From contig NZ_CP115757.1 in assembly GCF_027912675.1 (NCBI RefSeq), forward strand, positions 558,001-622,000: DNA of 64,000 nucleotides. The letters are read 5' to 3'. A model generated the notes under the pieces. It worked only from the letters and a program-made list of their open reading frames with translations, did not search any database and was not told where the DNA came from. This document shows positions 8,825 through 15,727 of the stretch, piece by piece. Made by a program: the position numbers and the translations under genes. The stretch is from Paracoccus sp. SCSIO 75233. Its GTDB lineage: Bacteria > Pseudomonadota > Alphaproteobacteria > Rhodobacterales > Rhodobacteraceae. Position 1 is the first letter of the stretch, and each line of letters starts with the position of its first letter.

Positions 8825-9091
8825 TAAACATTACTGCCGGAATTGCACTCGCAGCCTCACGGGTCAACACACTGAATTGTCAACAAGGAGTGGGGTTTAA
8901 CGAGGTTATCGCGCGCTTCGCCGGGCTGCGGCTTGGATTTCAAGGGGCTGAGGGCCCGCGCGGCGATACCGGCGGAAAGCGGATAAGACGTGTGCCGACG
9001 ATATCGGGACGAAGCTGTTGCGAAGATGTCACGATATTGCGGCACCCGATGACCCATTGCGGTTGCCCGCAGGCGCGCTAATCTGCACGCC
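8825..9091. other. Intergenic region without recognised features
   Basis: About 267 bases between the divergent META lipoprotein gene and the TauE/SafE gene. No frame with family-like features, no strong hairpin and no clear promoter pair was recognised. Promoters for both flanking genes must be here. Confidence 0.4.
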
Positions 9092-9865
9092 ATGTTTGGT
9101 CTCGATCCCGCCACGTTCTGGTTGATCTTCGCCGTGACGGCTTTTGCGGGTTTCGTCAAAGGGGCCATCGGGTTTGCCATGCCGATGATCATGATGTCGG
9201 CCTTCGGTTCGGTGCTGTCGCCGCAGACGGCGCTTGCCGCGTTGATCCTGCCGACCCTCGCCACGAATATCCTGCAAGCGGGTCGACAGGGGATCGGGGC
9301 GGCATGGGCGTCGATACGGCGGTTCCGGCTGCATATCTCGGTGCTGCTGGTGTTCATCCTGATCTCTGCCGCTTTCGCCCGGAGCATTCCGCAAAGCCTG
9401 ATGTTCCTGCTGCTCGGTATTCCGATTGTGGCCTTTGCGATCTGGCAACTGTCGGGACGTCCGATGAAACTGCCTGTCCACCACGCCAAACGGGCAGAGG
9501 TGATTTCAGGCGTTGTCGGCGGCCTCTATGGCGGGATTTCCGGCATCTGGGGTCCGCCGCTGATCGTCTACCTGCTGTCCGTTGGCGTGCCGAAGGACGA
9601 ACAGATGCGCGTGCAGGGCGTCGTTTTCCTGTTGGGTGCGGTTGTTCTGACCTTTGCGCATCTGGGATCCGGGGTGCTGAACGCGGACACGCTGCCGCTC
9701 TCCGCCGTCCTCGTTCTGCCGGGGTTGGCGGGCATGTTTGCGGGGCTCTGGGTGCATGACCGGCTGGATGTGGCGCAGTTCCGCCGCTGGACGCTGATAT
9801 TGCTGGTCATCACCGGGCTGAACCTTGTCCGTCGCGGGGTGGAAATCCTGCTGGGCTCGGATTAG
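9092..9865 (+). CDS. TauE/SafE-family membrane exporter
   Basis: 257 residues, almost entirely hydrophobic, with about eight predicted membrane segments. The start [20 protein letters not shown] followed by [12 protein letters not shown] is the first half-repeat motif of TauE/SafE (Pfam TauE), and the second repeat appears as [20 protein letters not shown], with the conserved G-G-x-G/PP pattern. Members export sulfite, sulfoacetate or related anions; the substrate cannot be read from sequence. It lies 23 bases upstream of dapE, so may be co-transcribed, though no functional link is obvious. Confidence 0.88.
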   Translation: MFGLDPATFWLIFAVTAFAGFVKGAIGFAMPMIMMSAFGSVLSPQTALAALILPTLATNILQAGRQGIGAAWASIRRFRLHISVLLVFILISAAFARSIPQSLMFLLLGIPIVAFAIWQLSGRPMKLPVHHAKRAEVISGVVGGLYGGISGIWGPPLIVYLLSVGVPKDEQMRVQGVVFLLGAVVLTFAHLGSGVLNADTLPLSAVLVLPGLAGMFAGLWVHDRLDVAQFRRWTLILLVITGLNLVRRGVEILLGSD

Positions 9866-9888
9866 GGCTGGTGATGAAGGAGACCGAT

Positions 9889-11031
9889 ATGACCGACCCT
9901 GCCGCGCTGACCGCCGATCTGATCCGTTGTCCGTCGGTCACCCCGGAAGAAGCCGGTGCGCTGACGATGCTGTCCGACCTGCTGAGCGGCGCGGGCTTCG
10001 ACTGCATCCGCGTCGACCGGAACGGGACGCCGAACCTGTTCGCAAGATGGGGCGAAAAAGGGGCCAAGTGCAGCTTTGGGTTCAACGGTCATACCGATGT
10101 CGTCCCGCCCGGCGATCCGGGAAGCTGGACCTACCCGCCATTCTCTGGCCATGTCGATGACGAGGGCACGATCTGGGGGCGGGGTGCCACGGATATGAAA
10201 TCCGGCGTCGCGGCCTTCGTGGCCGCAGCAATCGACTTTGTGCGGGAGACACCACCCGACGGCGCGATCATCCTGACGATCACCGGGGATGAGGAGGGGG
10301 CGGGCCGCGACGGCACGCTCGCCCTGCTCGACTGGATGGAGGATCAGGGGGAGGCGATGTCGGTCTGTGTCGTCGGGGAGCCGTCGAACCCGGAAACCTT
10401 CGGTGAGATGATAAAGATCGGGCGGCGTGGCTCCGTCACCTATCGCGTAACCGCACACGGGATACAGGGCCATGTCGCCTACCCGGATCGGGTCCGAAAT
10501 CCGCTGCATGCGCTTGTCCGGTTCCTCGATGAGCTGACCGATACGCCGCTTGACGACGGCTCCGCGCATTTCGATCCGTCCGGGCTTCAGGTCACGACGA
10601 TAGACTGCGGGAATGCTGCAACCAATGTCGTGCCGGAAACCGCGACCGCCGTGTTCAACATCCGGTTCAACGACCTGCACACGGCGGATCGTCTGGACGC
10701 GGAGATACAGGCGCTCGCGGCCCGGATCAGCGCGGAGACAGGGGTCGCAATCACGCTGATCCCGAATGTGTCGGGTGAGAGCTTCCTGACCGAGCCGGGC
10801 CCGTTCGTCGACCTCGTGCGCAGCGTCGTAGAGGCGGAAACCGGGATCGAGCCGGTGCTGTCGACGACCGGCGGCACGTCGGATGCGCGTTTCGTCAAGG
10901 ATCATTGCCCGGTGCTGGAATTCGGCCTCGTGGGGCGCTTCATGCATCAGGTTGACGAACGGGTGCCGTCGTCCGAAATCCACGCCCTCAAGCGCGTTTA
11001 TCAACGCATATTGGGGGCGTATTTCGCATGA
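9889..11031 (+). CDS. dapE: Succinyl-diaminopimelate desuccinylase
   Basis: 380-residue M20 metallopeptidase-family enzyme that hydrolyses N-succinyl-LL-DAP in the lysine/peptidoglycan pathway. Zinc ligands are visible in [16 protein letters not shown] and [12 protein letters not shown], with the general base in TGDEEGAG; the dimerisation domain begins around [23 protein letters not shown] at 9877-9882 lies 6 bases before the ATG at 9889, which decides that start. The stop overlaps the following acetyltransferase gene (ATGA). Confidence 0.94.
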   Translation: MTDPAALTADLIRCPSVTPEEAGALTMLSDLLSGAGFDCIRVDRNGTPNLFARWGEKGAKCSFGFNGHTDVVPPGDPGSWTYPPFSGHVDDEGTIWGRGATDMKSGVAAFVAAAIDFVRETPPDGAIILTITGDEEGAGRDGTLALLDWMEDQGEAMSVCVVGEPSNPETFGEMIKIGRRGSVTYRVTAHGIQGHVAYPDRVRNPLHALVRFLDELTDTPLDDGSAHFDPSGLQVTTIDCGNAATNVVPETATAVFNIRFNDLHTADRLDAEIQALAARISAETGVAITLIPNVSGESFLTEPGPFVDLVRSVVEAETGIEPVLSTTGGTSDARFVKDHCPVLEFGLVGRFMHQVDERVPSSEIHALKRVYQRILGAYFA

Positions 11032-11441
11032 TCGTCGAATTGACCCGCGATCTGGAAACCTGCCGCCGCTTGCGGCGCGAGGTGTTTATCGGCGAGCAGG
11101 GCGTCAGCGAGGCCGAGGAATGGGACGGTCGCGATGCCGAGGCGCTGCATCTGCTGGGCTGGTCGGATGGCCAGCCGGTTGCCACGGCACGGATATTCAT
11201 CGACGGCGATAGCAGCAAGATCGGTCGCGTCTGCGTTCTGCGGGCCGCGCGCGGTACAGGGGCGGGGGCTGCGATCATGGGCAAGGCGCTTGATGAGTTG
11301 CGTGCGCGTGGCGTGAAAACCGCGAAACTTTCCTCCCAGACCAGCGCCATCGGCTTTTACGACCGGCTTGGCTTTACGGCTTACGGGCCGGAATATCTCG
11401 ACGCCAATATCCCGCATCGCGACATGATGCTGGAACTGTAG
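11028..11441 (+). CDS. GNAT-family N-acetyltransferase
   Basis: 137 residues with the GNAT fold: a conserved N-terminal half ([21 protein letters not shown], as in ElaA/PA4866-like proteins), the acetyl-CoA pyrophosphate loop region [20 protein letters not shown], and the C-terminal motif [15 protein letters not shown]. The substrate is unknown. It overlaps dapE by 4 bases, so it is translated from the same message; whether it acts in the DAP pathway is unclear. Confidence 0.85.
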   Translation: MIVELTRDLETCRRLRREVFIGEQGVSEAEEWDGRDAEALHLLGWSDGQPVATARIFIDGDSSKIGRVCVLRAARGTGAGAAIMGKALDELRARGVKTAKLSSQTSAIGFYDRLGFTAYGPEYLDANIPHRDMMLEL

Positions 11442-11499
11442 CGCCCGGAACGGATTGTCCCCTCGCAGGACCGGCCACGCCGCCGGGGAAAGGACCAGC

Positions 11500-13758
11500 A
11501 TGGCATTGCCAAGCAAGCAGCAGATCCTCGATTGGGTGGCTGAAAACCCCGATGCCGCTTCCAAGCGGGATATTTCCAAGGCGTTCAACGTGAAGGGCGC
11601 GGAGAAGATCGAGCTGAAGCGGCTGCTGAAAGAGCTGTCCGAGGAAGGCCGGCTGGAACGCCGCCGCAAATCCTATCGCGATGCTGAACGTCTGCCGCCG
11701 GTCACGGTGCTGCAATTGCAGGGGCCGGACGAGAATGGCGATCTGTTTGCCCGCCCGCTGGAATATCGCGGCGACGGGCCGGTGCCGCGCATCCTCTATC
11801 AGCCGCGCGAGACCGATCCCGCACTTGGCCAAGGGGACCGCATCCTTGCCCGGCTGATCGAGACGAAGGGCGAGGATCACAACTATATCGCCCGGCTGAT
11901 CCGTCGCATCGGCGAAACCCGCAACCGCATCGTCGGCATCTACCGCAAACGGACCGAAGGTGGGCGCATCCTGCCGATCGACAAGGGGTCCGACCGCGAA
12001 TGGCAGGTGCGCGAAGGCGACAGCCGCGGTGCCGAGGATGGCGAACTGGTCGAGGCGGAGCAGGCGGGACCGAAAGGCCGGCTGGGTCTGCCGCAGGCGC
12101 GGGTGCTAGAGGTGCTGGGCGATCCCTCTGCGCCGAAATCCGTCAGCCTGATCGCCATTCACCAGCACGGCATTCCCGATGAATTCCCAGAGGAGGTGCT
12201 GGCAGAGGCCGAAGCCGCCGAACCCGCTGGCATGACGGGCAGGGAGGACATGCGCGACCTGCCGCTTCTGACCATCGATCCGGCGGATGCGCGCGACCGG
12301 GACGATGCCGTCGCCGCGATGCCCGACACTGACCCGAAGAACCCCGGCGGGATGATCCTTTGGGTCGCGATTGCCGATGTGGCCCATTACGTCACCCCCG
12401 GCAGTGCGCTCGACCGGGAGGCACGCCGGCGCGGCAACTCCTCCTATTTCCCCGACCGGGTGGTGCCGATGCTGCCGGATGCGCTGTCGGGCGATCTGTG
12501 CAGCCTGCACGACAACGTGGATCGCGCCGTAATTGCCGTGCGGATGCGGCTGGACGGGCAGGGCAACAAGATCAGCCATAAATTTCATCGTGGCATGATG
12601 AATTCGCGCGCGAGCCTGACCTATGAGCAGGCGCAGGCGGCGGCGGATGGCAATCCCGATGCGCAGACAGCGCCGTTGGTCGACAGCACGATCAAACCGC
12701 TCTGGCAGGCTTACGAATTGCTGAAATCCGCCCGCGCCCGCCGCCAGCCGCTGGAGCTGGACCTGCCGGAGCGGCAGATCGTTCTGGGTGACGATGGCCG
12801 GGTGAAAACGGTCGAGTTCAAGGAGCGTTTCGACGCGCATAAGCTGATCGAGGAATTCATGGTGCTGGCCAATGTCGCCGCCGCCGAGGAGCTGACCCAG
12901 CTTGGCCGACCGCTGCTGTTCCGCGTCCATGAAGAACCCAGCCTCGAAAAGATGGAGGCGCTGCGCGAGGTCGCCCAGGCATCCGGCTTCACCCTTGCGA
13001 AAGGGCAGGTGCTGCATACGCGCCAGCTCAACCGCCTGCTGGCGGAGGCAGAGGAGTCGGATTTCGCGGAACTGATCAATATTTCGACCCTGCGATCCAT
13101 GACGCAGGCATACTATCATCCGGAGAATTACGGCCATTTCGGGCTGGCATTGCGGTCCTATGCGCATTTCACCAGTCCGATCCGCCGCTATTCCGACCTG
13201 ATCGTGCATCGCGCGCTGATCTCCGGCCATGGCTGGGGCAAGGACGGGCTGTCGCAATGGGATATCGAAAACCTGTCGGAAACCGCGACGCTGATCTCCA
13301 ACACCGAACGCCGCAGCATGGAGGCGGAGCGGGACACAACCGACCGTTACCTTGCCGCCTATCTGGCCGAGCGGGTCGGCAACGAGATGGCGGGCAGGAT
13401 CAGCGGCGTGCAGAAATTCGGTGCTTTCGTGAAGCTGGACGAGACCGGGGCGGACGGGTTGCTGCCCATCCGTGAAATCGGCAATGAATATTTCCACTAT
13501 GACCGCGATGCGCAGATGCTGATCGGTTCGGAAACCGGGCTGGAGATCGGCATCGGGCAACGGGTGAAGGTGCGTCTGGCCGAGGCCTCACCCCTGACCG
13601 GCGGCTTGACGCTGGAGTTGCTGGAGCTGGAGGGCAACAGTATCGCGCGCGGCCCGAAGGGCAGGCGGGGCCGCCCGCTGCGCCGCCGCCCGGCCTCCGT
13701 CAAGGGAAAGGCGAAAGCGGCGGCGAAAAAGGCAAAGCGCAAGCGGGCGCAAGGCTGA
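11500..13758 (+). CDS. rnr: Ribonuclease R
   Basis: 752-residue 3'-5' exoribonuclease that degrades structured RNA and assists trans-translation and rRNA quality control. Order of domains: N-terminal winged helix (SKQQILDWVAENPDAASKRD), cold-shock domains, the RNB catalytic domain with LTIDPADARDRDDAVAA (metal-binding aspartates) and the HFTSPIRRYSDLIVHRAL signature, an S1 domain (AGRISGVQKFGAFVKLDETG), and a Lys/Arg-rich tail (KGKAKAAAKKAKRKRAQG). AAAGGA lies 6 bases before the ATG at 11500. The basic tail is typical of RNase R. Confidence 0.95.
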   Translation: MALPSKQQILDWVAENPDAASKRDISKAFNVKGAEKIELKRLLKELSEEGRLERRRKSYRDAERLPPVTVLQLQGPDENGDLFARPLEYRGDGPVPRILYQPRETDPALGQGDRILARLIETKGEDHNYIARLIRRIGETRNRIVGIYRKRTEGGRILPIDKGSDREWQVREGDSRGAEDGELVEAEQAGPKGRLGLPQARVLEVLGDPSAPKSVSLIAIHQHGIPDEFPEEVLAEAEAAEPAGMTGREDMRDLPLLTIDPADARDRDDAVAAMPDTDPKNPGGMILWVAIADVAHYVTPGSALDREARRRGNSSYFPDRVVPMLPDALSGDLCSLHDNVDRAVIAVRMRLDGQGNKISHKFHRGMMNSRASLTYEQAQAAADGNPDAQTAPLVDSTIKPLWQAYELLKSARARRQPLELDLPERQIVLGDDGRVKTVEFKERFDAHKLIEEFMVLANVAAAEELTQLGRPLLFRVHEEPSLEKMEALREVAQASGFTLAKGQVLHTRQLNRLLAEAEESDFAELINISTLRSMTQAYYHPENYGHFGLALRSYAHFTSPIRRYSDLIVHRALISGHGWGKDGLSQWDIENLSETATLISNTERRSMEAERDTTDRYLAAYLAERVGNEMAGRISGVQKFGAFVKLDETGADGLLPIREIGNEYFHYDRDAQMLIGSETGLEIGIGQRVKVRLAEASPLTGGLTLELLELEGNSIARGPKGRRGRPLRRRPASVKGKAKAAAKKAKRKRAQG

Positions 13759-13769
13759 GGGGCTGAGGG

Positions 13770-14093
13770 CTACGTCTCCGACCAGACGGCCATTGCGGTG
13801 CCGCCGGGTTCCAGAAACTCGAAACGCCGCCCGCCGGGGAAATCGAAGATCGGCTTGGTGATCTTCGCACCGGCCTGTTCGACCTTCGCCAGTGCCGCCT
13901 CCAGATCTCCGGTCCGCAGGATCACCAGCGGCGGGGCAAGTGGTCCGGCGGCGATCCCGCCCGAAATCCCGGCATCCGCCAGTTCCTGATATTCGGGCCC
14001 GTAATCGTTGAAACGCCACCCGAAAGCCTGACTGAAGAAATCCTTTGTTTCGGTCAGCTTTGGCGAGGAAAATTCGATATAGTCGATCTTCAT
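13770..14093 (-). CDS. VOC/glyoxalase-family protein
   Basis: 107 residues forming one vicinal-oxygen-chelate module: MKIDYIEFSSPKLTETKDFF at the start, FNDYGPEYQEL, and FEFLEPGGTAMAVWSE at the end. Such proteins are metal-dependent lyases, dioxygenases or binding proteins; the substrate is unknown. The ATG at 14091-14093 is preceded by GGAG. The gene converges with rnr with 11 bases between stops. Longer frames extend upstream but read through the haemoglobin gene region without homology. Confidence 0.82.
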   Translation of the reverse strand: MKIDYIEFSSPKLTETKDFFSQAFGWRFNDYGPEYQELADAGISGGIAAGPLAPPLVILRTGDLEAALAKVEQAGAKITKPIFDFPGGRRFEFLEPGGTAMAVWSET

Positions 14094-14140
14094 GGCGCGC
14101 TCCGCAGGTTGTTCCTGTTTTGTTTGCGCCGATTCGCGCC

Positions 14141-14545
14141 TCAGCGCAAGACCGGAGGACCGCTGGGCGGCGCGCGCAGATCCTCCACCCCCATGCGCAG
14201 CCCGGCACCGATCCGATGGGCGAGGACGGACCATGCCGCGGCCGGGGCCTCCGGCAATGTACGGCGCAGGGTTTCGTCGAACAGCATCAGCCACGGCGCG
14301 AAATGTTCAGCGCGGACATCACCGGCCTGCATATGGGCGCGCATCGGATTGCCGTCATAGCTGCGCTCGAACAGGATCGCATTGCGCCAGAAACGGGCAA
14401 TCTTGGCCTCATGCTCTGGCCAGTCGGTGACGTGGTTGGCGAAGATCGGCCCCAGCACCTCATGCCGCCGGATCGCGGCATAGAACACGGCAACGACGCG
14501 GTCGATCTGCTCAGGGGTGATGTCAAAGCGCGCAGGAATGGTCAT
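14141..14545 (-). CDS. Group III truncated haemoglobin
   Basis: 134 residues, MTIPARFDITPEQIDRVVAV start, with the group III pattern: FYAAIRRHEVLGPIF, VTDWPEHEAKIARFWRNAIL, SYDGNPMRAHM, and the proximal-His region EHFAPWLMLFDETL. Group III trHbs are haem proteins tied to peroxide or NO/O2 chemistry in microaerobic bacteria. The frame extends upstream to 14614, but the family start is close to MTIPARF. It lies on the same strand as, and just downstream of, the membrane protein gene ending at 14616. Confidence 0.88.
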   Translation of the reverse strand: MTIPARFDITPEQIDRVVAVFYAAIRRHEVLGPIFANHVTDWPEHEAKIARFWRNAILFERSYDGNPMRAHMQAGDVRAEHFAPWLMLFDETLRRTLPEAPAAAWSVLAHRIGAGLRMGVEDLRAPPSGPPVLR

Positions 14546-14615
14546 GAAATCCAGATGGACCGGATATGCCTGATTTGCAATGCGCCAGCCCGTCGCAGGG
14601 CCGGGTTGCGGCAAG

Positions 14616-15503
14616 CTATCCCCGCCAGCTTCGCAGCACGCTCAGTGCGGCATCCGACAGATCGCCGACACGGGCAAGGATATGCTCGCGCGCCAGCCCT
14701 GAGGATGGTTGTTCCCCGGCCTGATCCAGCCGCTCCAGCAGCCGCGTCAGACGGCGGCGATGCGTGCCGGTAAGGGATTGCACCGGATCCGCGATCAGCC
14801 CGGCAAACGTCGTGATCAGCGAGGCGATCAGGGCCAGCACCACCCCGGTCGCGATCACCTGCCACGGCGACAGCTCGACCGGGAACGCCCAGTACCACGC
14901 CCGGCCCAGACGGTCGCCAAGCCAGAAATTCTCGACCGCCGAACCGTGGGCCCGCATCTCCGCCAGTGGTCCGGCCAGCGAAATCACCCCCGGCGTCGCG
15001 CGCCTGAACATCAGCAGCCCTGCCGCGAAAACCATGACGGAGGTGGTGATTTCCGCGACCGCATTGCGGATCTCGGCATGTTCTGCGATTTCGCGCCTTA
15101 TCCTGTCGGGCGGTGCGGCAGGGCCGATGCCCTTGCGGTCGAGATCAGCCACGAAGCCCTGCAAATCCGCCTCGATCCGCTGCGCGACATTCGAGGTCAG
15201 GAATATTTGCCGCCCTGAAAGCCATGCCGCCGCCCGCTTCGCGCCCATGACCGACAGCAGGGCGGAGAGCAGCTTCACGATCAGAAACAGCGGCGACATT
15301 GCGACATTCACCGGCGCACGCAGCAAATCCCAGCCAAGCGCCTCGCGATGCAGCGCCAGCGTGCCGCGCAGCCCGTAACGCTGACGGACGAAGCGGCGGA
15401 TCTCCGCGTCGCGTGTAGGGGCCGCGTCGGTGGCCTCTCGCCCGGAGATGACCGGACGGGCAGGGCGCGGCGTCTGGGTGGCAGGCGTCTGGGTGTCAGT
15501 CAT
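14616..15503 (-). CDS. Integral membrane protein of unknown function (possibly DUF6635)
   Basis: About 295 residues from the ATG at 15501-15503; an in-frame TTG at 15564-15566 would add 21 residues, and neither start has a good ribosome-binding site. After a Thr/Pro-rich N-terminus comes DAEIRRFVRQRYGLRGTLAL, a soluble conserved-looking stretch, then membrane segments around NVAMSPLFLIVKLLSALLSV, AVAEITTSVMVFAAGLLMF and QVIATGVVLALIASLITTFA. I recall a similar Rhodobacteraceae family labelled DUF6635 but cannot verify it. Function unknown. It is divergent from ileS. Confidence 0.6.
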   Translation of the reverse strand: MTDTQTPATQTPRPARPVISGREATDAAPTRDAEIRRFVRQRYGLRGTLALHREALGWDLLRAPVNVAMSPLFLIVKLLSALLSVMGAKRAAAWLSGRQIFLTSNVAQRIEADLQGFVADLDRKGIGPAAPPDRIRREIAEHAEIRNAVAEITTSVMVFAAGLLMFRRATPGVISLAGPLAEMRAHGSAVENFWLGDRLGRAWYWAFPVELSPWQVIATGVVLALIASLITTFAGLIADPVQSLTGTHRRRLTRLLERLDQAGEQPSSGLAREHILARVGDLSDAALSVLRSWRG

Positions 15504-15584
15504 GGCGGCGGGATTTGAGGGCGTATCTTTAGCAGATAACGCCGTAAGCCGTCTGAACAAGCCCAAAACCGGCGCAAAGCCGGG

Positions 15585-15613
15585 TTGCGGGCCGTCGCTG
15601 CGCTTTTTATATA
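15585..15613 (+). promoter_or_regulatory. Predicted promoter of the ileS leader transcript
   Basis: TTGCGG (15585-15590) and TATATA (15608-15613) are spaced by exactly 17 bases. Transcription would start near 15620-15623, at or just before the leader-peptide ATG. TTG-only -35 elements are common in Rhodobacteraceae promoters. An 8-bp inverted repeat, TTGCGGGC (15585-15592) and GCCCGCAA (15614-15621), brackets the promoter and could be an operator. Predicted from sequence only. Confidence 0.5.
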
Positions 15614-15622
15614 GCCCGCAAG

Positions 15623-15670
15623 ATGTATCAACCGGGCCGGATCATACGAATTATTCGCCCGGCGGCGTAG
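15623..15670 (+). CDS. Putative ileS leader peptide (Ile-rich)
   Basis: A 15-codon frame, MYQPGRIIRIIRPAA, ends at TAG 58 bases before the ileS ATG. Four of 15 residues are Ile, in two adjacent pairs (ATC ATA at 15641-15646, ATT ATT at 15650-15655), using all three Ile codons. There is no good Shine-Dalgarno sequence, but the predicted transcription start lies within a few bases of the ATG, so translation could be leaderless. Two competing hairpins overlap its 3' half. The position before isoleucyl-tRNA synthetase makes an attenuation role the natural reading. It is not a family I know from the literature. Confidence 0.55.
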   Translation: MYQPGRIIRIIRPAA

Positions 15671-15693
15671 GGGTTCCGCGCCGTCGGGATTTT
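15632..15693 (+). promoter_or_regulatory. Candidate attenuator: mutually exclusive hairpins before ileS
   Basis: Hairpin A pairs CCGGGC (15632-15637) with GCCCGG (15657-15662). Hairpin B pairs CCGGCGGCG (15659-15667) with CGCCGTCGG (15679-15687), nine pairs including one G-U, and is followed by GATTTT, resembling a weak intrinsic terminator. The two share bases 15659-15662, so only one can form. A ribosome stalled on the Ile codons at 15641-15655 would cover the left arm of B, favouring read-through. The T run is short, so terminator strength is uncertain. Confidence 0.45.
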
Positions 15694-15727
15694 GTATGCC
15701 TTATTTCTACCCGAAGGATTCCCGCCG

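Noticed and set aside
8890..9081. A 63-codon plus-strand frame between the META lipoprotein and TauE genes
   Set aside because: No ribosome site, no hydrophobic or domain pattern, and composition like an out-of-frame read.
15567..15727. T-box or other riboswitch before ileS
   Set aside because: No T-box conserved sequence or specifier stem was found; T-boxes are a Gram-positive feature. The Ile-rich frame is a better explanation.
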